Source: Thermoguttaceae bacterium (lineage in GTDB: Bacteria; Planctomycetota; Planctomycetia; Pirellulales; Thermoguttaceae). From it: a stretch of DNA of 64,000 nucleotides. A program made the position numbers and the translations under genes. The notes below the pieces were generated by a model, which did not search any database, had not been told where the DNA came from, and saw only the letters and a list, made by a program, of their open reading frames with translations. The stretch lies in assembly GCA_017447865.1 (NCBI GenBank), contig JAFSMO010000021.1:47469-111468 (forward strand), written 5' to 3'. Of the stretch, positions 55,934 to 63,352 are shown in pieces (position 1 is the stretch's first letter; each line of letters starts with the position of its first letter).

Positions 55934-58900
55934 CTACTTCTTCCGCCAGTACATCAGCCCGAACGCACCGAGCAGGAACATCACCCACGTCGCTGGTTCC
56001 GGCACGGCATTGGCGTCGAAAACGGCTCCCGTGATGGCGTACTTACCGGCATACTCGCCCTCCGTAAGCTGCTCGTAAGACAAAAACATGAAATCGGTCG
56101 TACGGATGTACCGGTTGATAAAATCGTTCTCCGAGAGGGCCGCGCTGTTATTGCCGTGCAGGACCGCAGTGAAACGGTCACCCGGCTCCATGCCGCTGGC
56201 CTGATCCAGTTCGAGGTAGATCACGCCGTTGTTCAGCTCCAGGTCGCCAGTGACGATCATCACGTCGTTCTCGCCCGGGTTTGAGCTGCCGATCTCCATG
56301 AGGACCGCCGACGTATCCGAGCTGAGCGTAAACGTACCGTTGATCTCCGCCGTCCCGATGGAATTGCCCGGCGAGAAAACCGTGTTCGGGCCGACCGTGA
56401 TCCCGCCCGTCGCATTGCCTTTCAGGTCGAGACGCCCGCCCGAGACCGTCAGGTTTGGCACGTTGATCAGGCCGGTCTCGCCGGAGTTCAGCCGCAGCGT
56501 GCCGGTGCCGGTCTTTTCGATCGATGCGGCCGTGATCGAGCCGGTGAATTGGGTGTCCGCGTCGTTATTAAGCGTCAAGTTCCCGGAAGAGATCAGCGTC
56601 GCGGCGGCCGCATCGTCGGTAACGGCCAGATTGTTAAGCGTCGCGCTGCCGACGTTCAGGGTCGCCCCGTTCCCCAGCGTCGTGGAGCCGCCGGTCTGCG
56701 TCACCGCACCGGTCAGATTCGCCGTTCCGGCCGAGACGAGAATGTCGCCCGTGCCGGAAATCGCGGACGGGACCGTTGCGGTCGAATTTTTGAATTCCAG
56801 CGTCCCGTCCGCGCCAAGTGCCACCTCGCCCGTGCCGAACGTGCCGGCGCCGGAGAGACGGAGCGTGCCTTCGGAAATCGTCGTCAGGCCGGTGATGGTA
56901 TTCGCGGCGGTCCATTCCATGGTTCCCGCGCCTTTTTTAATAATTTGGGTCGCATTTTTCTTGCCGCCGCTGCCTGTGTGCACGGGATCAGCGATAACGG
57001 CGGAAATGATCAGGTCGGACAGGTCGTCCGCGGAACCGTCCTCGCTCGTAATTTCGCCTACGTTGACGGTCGAGACCGAATTGTTGTCTCTAACTTTGAT
57101 CACATTGCTTATATCGCCGAAAGCAATCGTGGCGTTGGCCGCCCCCGCAAACGCGGTGATCGTGGCCGGCGTACGGTCAGCCCTGTCGCTGCGTTCCACA
57201 TTCAGATTATGCAGCTTGAAAGTCTTCCACGTAGCGTTGCCGTCGGTCGCGTTGAGTTGCCCGCCGTTTTTAAAGGTAAGATTCGTCAGGTAATTGTAAT
57301 TCGCGCCTTCGTTAGAGATCGTTCCGCCGTCCAGAACAAAGAGGAGCGGATTCTGGTTATGGGCGTCAGTACAAAGGTCCTGCCTGTTAAGAATCAACTC
57401 GCCACCACTGTTGACGGTAATCTTTCTGCCAGACTTCACTTCACCCAAAGCGGAATACGACCCGGAACGTGCGGGAGTGAGCTTTACTTTCCCCTCGTTA
57501 ATGGTGAAGTCCCCGGTAAAGGTGTTGCCGCCGTTGGAGAGCGTCAGCATTCCTGCACCGGATTTGACGATCGGAGCCGCCTGTTTGACGGTGCCGCTGG
57601 TGGAGGGGTCCACGATTTTCGCGGAAATGGTCAGGTCCGCGACGTTATCCGGCGTGCTGGCGTTGGCGCTGGTAATATCCTCGACGTAAATCGTCGCCGG
57701 GGTGGTGGTGATCGTACTTGATTTCGATCCAAAGGTGAAAACCGCGTGTTCTTTGCTCGAAGCGGTCAGCGTCACCGCAGAGGCCGCCGAGCCGTCGCTG
57801 TTGCGTTCGACCCGAAGGTTCTGGATCTTGTACGCCTCCCACTTATCGTTACCATCGGCCGCATAAATATTGGCGCCGTTTTTCAAGGTGACATTATGAA
57901 GGAAATCATAATACGCGCCGGAGTTGGTGATTTTCCCGCCGTCCACAACAATAAGAAGCTGGGAATCGGCATGAGCGTCGCAGACCACATCCGTAGCCGC
58001 AAGGTCGAGAATGGCGTTTTTGTTGATCGTGACCGTTCTTCCAGCCACATTGCTCGCGCCCAAGGCGGAGCCGGTTCGGTTGTCCGCGTTGGAACCGATG
58101 GTCACCTTGACCGTTCCGGCATTAATGGTCAAATTCCCGGAATAGGAGCTGTAGACGTTTTTCAGTTCCAGCGTCCCGGCGCCGGTTTTGATGATCTCGC
58201 CAGGGGTTTTAACGCCCGTGTTGACCGTGGTTGCGTCAACGATTTTAGCGGAAATGATCAGGTCAGAACCGGCGCTGGCGGTGATGTCCTCAACGTAAAT
58301 GGTGGACGGGATGGTGGCAACTTCGTCGGATTTGGCGCCGAAGGAAAAAACGGCGTGGGTGTTATTCGCGCCGGTGATCGTCGCCGCAGTACCGGCCGAG
58401 CCGTCGGCGTTGCAAACGACGCTGAGGTTTTGAAGTTTGTACGCTTCCCACGTATCGTTGCCATTAGCGGCGTGTAAATTGCCGCCATTTTTTAACGTAA
58501 CATACTGAAGGAAATTATAATTCTTTCCCTCGTTGGAGATTTTTCCCCCGTCCACAACCAGGGCAATCGGGATGTTATTGTGAGCGTTGTTAAAGATGTT
58601 CTGATTGGCAAAGATCAACTCCGTACCGCTGTTGACGTTAATCGTTCTGCCAGCCTGAACTGTGCCTAAAGCCGATTTCGTTCCAGTCCACGCTGCCGTG
58701 ACTTTTATTTTCCCGCCGTCAAGGAAAACGTCTCCGGTAAAGGTGCTGCCGTTTTTATTCAGCGTCAGCGTTCCGTCGCCGGTTTTGTAAAACGCGCCGG
58801 AGCCGGACATCGTATAAGCGTACGTTTTCGCCTCAGAAAGCTGGAATTCAACGCCTTCCGTCCCGATGGTAATATTCGCGGTCGGAAGCGTATCGTCTGT

Positions 58901-59026
58901 ATAAACGACCGGAGCCGCAAAAGAGGCGCTGCTCCAAAAAGCCCCTAACAAAAGAAAAGTGATCCGCCCTCGCGACAAAATGCGGGTGGAAATTCTCTTT
59001 ACTTTATTTGCGACGTGCGTTTTCAT
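55934..59026 (-). CDS. PATR PEP-CTERM surface protein with three long internal repeats (1030 aa)
   Basis: Starts MKTHVANKVKRIS with extended n-region and signal peptide (about 1-38); no clear Shine-Dalgarno site. Three units of roughly 210-220 residues (about 75-290, 290-510, 510-720) share SALG(x)V...GR(T/K)I(T/N)VN, (L/V)VVDGGKI(S/T)N, TLKNG and AKIVD-type phrases. A PATR stretch (KKGAGTMEWTAANTITGLTTIS), FSPGNSIG, VPEPATWVMFLLGAFGLMYW and RKK follow. It has its own palindromic promoter and terminator, so it is a single-gene unit. Confidence 0.85.
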   Translation of the reverse strand: MKTHVANKVKRISTRILSRGRITFLLLGAFWSSASFAAPVVYTDDTLPTANITIGTEGVEFQLSEAKTYAYTMSGSGAFYKTGDGTLTLNKNGSTFTGDVFLDGGKIKVTAAWTGTKSALGTVQAGRTINVNSGTELIFANQNIFNNAHNNIPIALVVDGGKISNEGKNYNFLQYVTLKNGGNLHAANGNDTWEAYKLQNLSVVCNADGSAGTAATITGANNTHAVFSFGAKSDEVATIPSTIYVEDITASAGSDLIISAKIVDATTVNTGVKTPGEIIKTGAGTLELKNVYSSYSGNLTINAGTVKVTIGSNADNRTGSALGASNVAGRTVTINKNAILDLAATDVVCDAHADSQLLIVVDGGKITNSGAYYDFLHNVTLKNGANIYAADGNDKWEAYKIQNLRVERNSDGSAASAVTLTASSKEHAVFTFGSKSSTITTTPATIYVEDITSANASTPDNVADLTISAKIVDPSTSGTVKQAAPIVKSGAGMLTLSNGGNTFTGDFTINEGKVKLTPARSGSYSALGEVKSGRKITVNSGGELILNRQDLCTDAHNQNPLLFVLDGGTISNEGANYNYLTNLTFKNGGQLNATDGNATWKTFKLHNLNVERSDRADRTPATITAFAGAANATIAFGDISNVIKVRDNNSVSTVNVGEITSEDGSADDLSDLIISAVIADPVHTGSGGKKNATQIIKKGAGTMEWTAANTITGLTTISEGTLRLSGAGTFGTGEVALGADGTLEFKNSTATVPSAISGTGDILVSAGTANLTGAVTQTGGSTTLGNGATLNVGSATLNNLAVTDDAAAATLISSGNLTLNNDADTQFTGSITAASIEKTGTGTLRLNSGETGLINVPNLTVSGGRLDLKGNATGGITVGPNTVFSPGNSIGTAEINGTFTLSSDTSAVLMEIGSSNPGENDVMIVTGDLELNNGVIYLELDQASGMEPGDRFTAVLHGNNSAALSENDFINRYIRTTDFMFLSYEQLTEGEYAGKYAITGAVFDANAVPEPATWVMFLLGAFGLMYWRKK

Positions 59027-59105
59027 TTTGAGTTTTCAGGGTTTGTAACTGGAAAAGGATGACTCGACGGTGCAGTTTAAACCACACCAAGGAATATTTA
59101 GTATT

Positions 59106-59135
59106 ATTATATACCAAATTCCCAAATTTGTTCGT
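59106..59135 (-). promoter_or_regulatory. Shared palindromic promoter, copy 5 (PATR gene at 59026)
   Basis: TATAAT (59106-59111, minus strand), 3-base gap, then CAAATTCCCAAATTTG (59115-59130), an inverted repeat with CAAATT/AATTTG-type arms. Spacing is the same as in copies 3 and 6. Confidence 0.7.
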
Positions 59136-59227
59136 CTGGCGAGAAAAAAATTCAAAGAAAGTCAAAAAATTTGGGGAAACGAGAGAAAACAGAAAAGGCA
59201 GTGAAAAGTGCGCGGGCTTCTAAATCC

Positions 59228-59267
59228 AAAAAGCCGGTTTGAGACGCACAAACGCCCCAAATCGGCT
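59228..59267 (-). terminator. Terminator of the PATR gene at 59299
   Basis: On the minus strand AGCCGATTTG and CAAACCGGCT form a 10-bp stem with one mismatch, followed by TTTTTGG. It lies about 30 bases past the stop at 59299. Confidence 0.7.
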
Positions 59268-59298
59268 CTTTCTTTTGAAGGAACAACCGCCCGGAATC

Positions 59299-62226
59299 CT
59301 ACTTCTTCCGCCCGTACAGAAGCCCCACCGCGCCGAGCAGAAGAATTATCCACGTCGCCGGTTCCGGCACGGCGTTGGCGTTGATCGCCGCGAGAACCGT
59401 ATCGCCCGCCCCATTAAAGGACAGGATCCAGTAATTCGCGTCCTCCTCCGACAGCAATGAGCTCCAGAAATCGATATTGAGATCATCGCCGAAAGCGCCC
59501 GACGTGTTCTGGATGATCGCGTAGCTGCGGCCCGGCTGGACCGACGCCATGTCCAGATCAAGGATGGCACCCGGAGCAACATTAAAGGAGCTGGCTTTCA
59601 GCAGGTCCATCCCCTCCGGCCCCTGCTCCATCAACAGCGTGGCGTCTGAACTGAGCGTGAACTCACCTCCGAGCGTAGCCGTGCCGACCGAGTTGCCCGG
59701 AGAGAACGTCCCGCCTGAGACCGTGATCCCGCCGGTCGTATTGCCAAGGAAGTCCAGCCGGCCCTCCGAAACGGTCAGGTTGGGCGCCGTCACCGCGGTC
59801 TGAACGGACGGGTCCGCGTTGATCTGCAGCGTCCCTTCGCCGGTCTTGATGAGTTTTCCGGTTCCGGAGATCGAGGAGTTGATCACCGCCAGCTTGCCTT
59901 CGTCCACCTGGATGTTCGTTCCTTCGGCAGAGGTCAGATTGATGCCAACGGCCCTCCACCATATCGAGTCTTTGCTGGGGACGTCACCGGTGATCACCGT
60001 GCCTTTTCCAAGGTTGACCGTCGCTATAACATTGTTGGTATATGAGCCGCCGGTTCGAGGATACGTAACGTTGAGAACCGACAGCGTTCCGTCGTCAAGC
60101 GTGAGCGTCGTGTCAACAGCGTATGTTCTGTAATTTACGTTTCCAAGCTGGAGAGTGCCCATCGTCAAAGAACCGCCATTGGTGATCGTCACGGTTCCGG
60201 TTGCGTTTTGTCCACGACCGTGCAGAGCAACGGTATTTGCCGTAACAGTCCCTCCGTTCACATTGAGCGTACCGGGCATCGTCACGCCGGGGTAGATCAC
60301 GTTGGCGGAAAGCTTCGCGTCTTTATAGACGTTGACCGTCCCGCTGCCAGAGGCTCCATCGCGTCCAATTTTGACCGTATCCGTCACTTCGATCGTCCCG
60401 TAGTTGTCGACAAGACCAGTTCCATTGGAACCCACTTGAATATCCAGACTCTTGAGATAGCCGCCCTTTTGAACGGTGATCGTTCCAGATTGCCCCGCGA
60501 TCGCTGCAAGTTTCATGTTGACGGTGGATTCAAAGCTGCCACCATTTTCTACGAGGATGGTTCCGTTTCCGTTTGAACCGACCGTAACGCTCCCATTCGC
60601 GGTGACGATCCCGCCGCTTTTAACGTCAACAAGACCTTCGCCGTAGGAGCCGACAAACAGGTTTGTATTGCTCGTCAAAGAGCCGCCGTCGTAGACGGTA
60701 ATCGTACCCACTGACCCGCCGGAATGTTCCGCAAGGCGAAGCAGCGCGCTTGTGGTCATCGTGCCGTAAAGGTTGATGTAACCCGTTCCCCAAGAGCCGA
60801 CCTGAATTTCCTGACTGCCCGCAGTATAGGTGACGCCGCTGGCGATGTTGACCGTACCGACCGAAGCGGCATCCGCGCTGGTTTCGCCGCCGATGTAAAG
60901 TTTCAGATTGCCGAGGTTGCCGGACGTCGCTTCCGTTGCGATGCTGCCGCTGTTGATGTTCCACGTGCCGCTGCCGGTTTTCCCGACGAACGAGGTGCCG
61001 CCGCCGAGGATCGTCATGACGCCGGACGTCCCGCCGTTATAATTGACGGTCGCGCCGCTGTCGACTCTCAAATAGCCCAAACGAAGCCCGTTGGCGTTGG
61101 GAGCGTCGGCGGTTCCGAAATTCGTTACGCCAGCCGTGGTTTCAAAGCCCGTGCTGGAAATATTCCCGGAGAAGTTGAGCGTTGCCGCGCCGGACTTGAT
61201 CAATCGTCCGGTCTGATTCCCGCCCGTTGCGGCATTGGAATACCAGTTGCTTTTCACGTTCCGCGCAAAATCGATCGTTCCGGATTCCTGAGCGAATTCA
61301 AGCGTCGCATACATGTCGGCGGCGGACGACGTGACCGTGATGTCTGTTGTTGCCGAGCCGAGCGTGCCGGCGCCCGTCAGCCGAATCGTACCCGCTTCGA
61401 TCGTCGTGTCTTTCGAGTACGTATTCGCACCTGAGAAGACCAAAACCCCTTTGCCCTTCTTAACCACGTTGGGTCGGTTATTGGCGGCGATTTGGCTGTC
61501 AAAGATGACGGCGTTTACCGTCAATTGGGCGTTTTCAGCCACGTCGAACAGACCGCCGCTTTCAGTATGATTGTCATTACGGATCGAGATCCGGTTCGCG
61601 TCAATTACGTTCGTCGTTCCACCCGTGACGTGGATGCCGTGGTCGATGATATAGTTGCCGTAAGCGTCGCCCTGGTCGGTGGCGTTGGCTATGGTAAATT
61701 TGCCGTCGTTGAGGTACATGACGCAGCCCATCGTAATGTGCCCCGAGGTGACGTTGATCGAGCCGCCGTTTTCAAGATTGAGCCGGCCAACGGCCCCCGT
61801 CCCGTAACCCAAAACCGTACCGGATCCGCTCAGCACGGAAGACGATCCTTTCACGGTGATTGTACTGTCCTTGGGAAGCGTTCCGGTACCGCCTGTAGCG
61901 GTCAGCGTCAGCTTGCCGTTATTGACCGTAACGCCGCCGGAAACCGAGTTTTGTTTCGTGAGCTTCAGCTCGCCCGCGCCGGTTTTGGTCAGCGTGCCGT
62001 TGCCGGAAATAACATAATCGTAAGATTTCGTCCCCGAAATGTCGATGGTGACATTGCCGACGGCGCCTTCGCCTGTACCGGTGACGATGTTCGCCCCGGG
62101 AAGTGAGTCGTCGTTGTAGGTTACATCCGCCTGAACCCAAGGATTCACGGCCAAAAACGCCGCAAAAAACGCTGCCATCAAAATACGTGAAACGGAAAGG
62201 ATCTGGAAACCGTGGTGTTCCTTCAT
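59299..62226 (-). CDS. PATR PEP-CTERM surface protein with short Gly-rich repeats (975 aa)
   Basis: The start at 62226 follows CCGGAG. It has a signal peptide (about 1-34). An N-terminal PATR part (KTGAGELKLTKQNSVSGGV; KKGKGVLVFSGANTYSKDTT) is followed by a middle region (about 430-700) of short repeats of the form VG(S/N)xGxGxVxVxxGGxxT (e.g. FVGSYGEGLVDVKSGG, VGSNGNGTILVENGG), typical of a beta-helix. FSPGNSVG and VPEPATWIILLLGAVGLLYGRKK end the protein. It is the first gene of the array at its right edge, in a single-gene unit with its own palindromic promoter and terminator. Confidence 0.86.
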   Translation of the reverse strand: MKEHHGFQILSVSRILMAAFFAAFLAVNPWVQADVTYNDDSLPGANIVTGTGEGAVGNVTIDISGTKSYDYVISGNGTLTKTGAGELKLTKQNSVSGGVTVNNGKLTLTATGGTGTLPKDSTITVKGSSSVLSGSGTVLGYGTGAVGRLNLENGGSINVTSGHITMGCVMYLNDGKFTIANATDQGDAYGNYIIDHGIHVTGGTTNVIDANRISIRNDNHTESGGLFDVAENAQLTVNAVIFDSQIAANNRPNVVKKGKGVLVFSGANTYSKDTTIEAGTIRLTGAGTLGSATTDITVTSSAADMYATLEFAQESGTIDFARNVKSNWYSNAATGGNQTGRLIKSGAATLNFSGNISSTGFETTAGVTNFGTADAPNANGLRLGYLRVDSGATVNYNGGTSGVMTILGGGTSFVGKTGSGTWNINSGSIATEATSGNLGNLKLYIGGETSADAASVGTVNIASGVTYTAGSQEIQVGSWGTGYINLYGTMTTSALLRLAEHSGGSVGTITVYDGGSLTSNTNLFVGSYGEGLVDVKSGGIVTANGSVTVGSNGNGTILVENGGSFESTVNMKLAAIAGQSGTITVQKGGYLKSLDIQVGSNGTGLVDNYGTIEVTDTVKIGRDGASGSGTVNVYKDAKLSANVIYPGVTMPGTLNVNGGTVTANTVALHGRGQNATGTVTITNGGSLTMGTLQLGNVNYRTYAVDTTLTLDDGTLSVLNVTYPRTGGSYTNNVIATVNLGKGTVITGDVPSKDSIWWRAVGINLTSAEGTNIQVDEGKLAVINSSISGTGKLIKTGEGTLQINADPSVQTAVTAPNLTVSEGRLDFLGNTTGGITVSGGTFSPGNSVGTATLGGEFTLSSDATLLMEQGPEGMDLLKASSFNVAPGAILDLDMASVQPGRSYAIIQNTSGAFGDDLNIDFWSSLLSEEDANYWILSFNGAGDTVLAAINANAVPEPATWIILLLGAVGLLYGRKK

Positions 62227-62288
62227 TTTAATGCTCCGGAATGACTCCGAGTAATTTTAAGCTCAATCGATACGAATACGTTAAGAAT

Positions 62289-62318
62289 ATTATACGCCAA
62301 ATTTCAGAAATTGTTAGT
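62289..62318 (-). promoter_or_regulatory. Shared palindromic promoter, copy 6 (PATR gene at 62226)
   Basis: TATAAT (62289-62294, minus strand), 3-base gap, then CAAATTTCAGAAATTG (62298-62313). The arms are CAA(A)TT and AATTG with one base lost. It lies about 60 bases before the ATG. Confidence 0.65.
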
Positions 62319-62351
62319 CCCCTGCGAGAAAAAACGAGAATTTTTAAAAAA

Positions 62352-62427
62352 TTTACGGGAACGACGCGCATAAACGTCCTCCCCGTATTTTGCGCCGTCC
62401 TTCCGCCGATACAGCAGCCCGAAGGTT
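62352..62427 (-). pseudogene. Decayed 3' end of a thirteenth PEP-CTERM gene with its terminator
   Basis: On the minus strand a frame encodes TFGLLYRRK (62398-62427), matching the anchor end of the neighbours. It is followed by ACGGGGA...TTCCCGTAAATTTTTT (62352-62388), which clearly resembles the terminator at 55867-55909. The rest of the gene is gone: upstream sequence belongs to an unrelated ribbon-helix-helix protein. Confidence 0.5.
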
Positions 62428-62579
62428 TCGTCGATTTGTGATTGAAGGTCATCTCGACCTTTTTCCAGTGAAGCCACGATTGCTTCTCTTACAAATTCGG
62501 AAAAAGTGATTCCCTTTTTCTTGGCCGCTTCAGTCGCTCTTTTTTTGAGATCTTCTGAAATCCGAAGTGCGAGGAATTT
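62428..62579 (-). pseudogene. Headless ribbon-helix-helix (CopG/antitoxin-like) gene
   Basis: The minus frame reads KFLALRISEDLKKRATEAA, KKKGITFSEFVREAIVASLEKG, the classic strand-helix-helix pattern of RHH DNA-binding antitoxins. A TGA sits directly before the first codon and there is no start codon. The frame runs on into the decayed PEP-CTERM tail. No toxin partner is seen. It is probably a fragment left by recombination. Confidence 0.55.
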
Positions 62580-62593
62580 TCAGAAGAAATTGA

Positions 62594-63166
62594 GTTGGTC
62601 TTAATGGACTATCAGAACTCGATTCCTTCTCCGAGGTCGCTGGCGTATCTTTTCGCGCTCGGTTCCTTGAATTTTTGGCCGCGCAGGAAAAGGCCACCAA
62701 GATCGCCTGGGAGAAGTATCGGCTACGGTCGTCGGTCCGTCTTCCTAAAAGCCGTGAAGAGTCCTGGCAAAAACTCGCTCAGGCATTTGGCAAGGTCTGC
62801 ACCTCGCAAGTGTTCGATGTGGTTTCTGAGAAAGAAGTCGCCGGACAAAAGACAAAGGTCTGCGAGCCGGTCGTGTTCAAGGTGGAAAGTAAAGACATCA
62901 TCTCGGTCCCCTACCCGGTCCTGTTTTTGCAGAACGCCAACGGTGCGGACATTTTCATCTACCCGAACTTCATCATTATGGAGGACGGAGATACCGTGGC
63001 CGTTATCGACATTGCAGAGTTGAAGATGACCGAGAACATTGAGGACCGTTACGAATTCACGCTTGAGACGGACTCGGGATTGAATGAGATGTACCAGATC
63101 GAAGACCGCGACGCCGGCAAGCGTTTCGGCGAGGCCCTGCGGAACCACGTCGCGCTGAGTAAGTAA
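62594..63166 (+). pseudogene. Headless gene of unknown function (C-terminal part)
   Basis: The frame is open from 62594 to the TAA at 63166 (190 codons) but has no ATG; only a TTG at 62675 could start a 163-residue product. The sequence looks coding throughout (FRARFLEFLAAQEKATKIAWEK, VPYPVLFLQNANGADIFIYP, GLNEMYQIEDRDAGKRFGEAL). The last part recalls the C-terminal region of uncharacterised zinc-ribbon/DnaJ-associated bacterial proteins, from memory only and with low certainty. The 5' end appears lost at the same junction that cut the opposite-strand RHH gene. Confidence 0.45.
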
Positions 63167-63180
63167 CTTACTGCAATATT

Positions 63181-63316
63181 ACAACAGGTTACCACACGCG
63201 GACCACGTGTTTTCCAGCCTCAAGTCCGTTTCACTTGCTACAAACTTACTACAAATTACAACTAATTTACAACAAAACCCCACCCCTTCTGACCTTCTAT
63301 GACGCCACGCTGGTGA
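63181..63316. repeat. Spacer with TACAA-type direct repeats before the integrase
   Basis: The stretch holds several near-repeats of TTACTACAA / TTACAAC (63181-63195 and 63237-63278). Such repeats next to an integrase may be recombinase arm sites, but this is speculative. No intact gene is seen here. Confidence 0.25.
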
Positions 63317-63352
63317 TTAATTACGGAAGGGGTCATCAAATTTGACCTCACC

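Noticed and set aside
33000..62000. CRISPR-like repetition in the PATR genes
   Set aside because: The repetition is protein-level (KTGAGTLxL, NTYTGxTT) within long open frames, with degenerate DNA and no regular spacer structure.
25590..62226. Classical type V autotransporters
   Set aside because: PATR repeats are present, but no C-terminal outer-membrane beta-barrel follows; all proteins end in a PEP-CTERM anchor.
7997..62318. Sigma-54 promoters in front of the PEP-CTERM genes
   Set aside because: No GG-N10-GC (-24/-12) element was found at these positions; a TATAAT box at fixed spacing from the palindrome is present instead.
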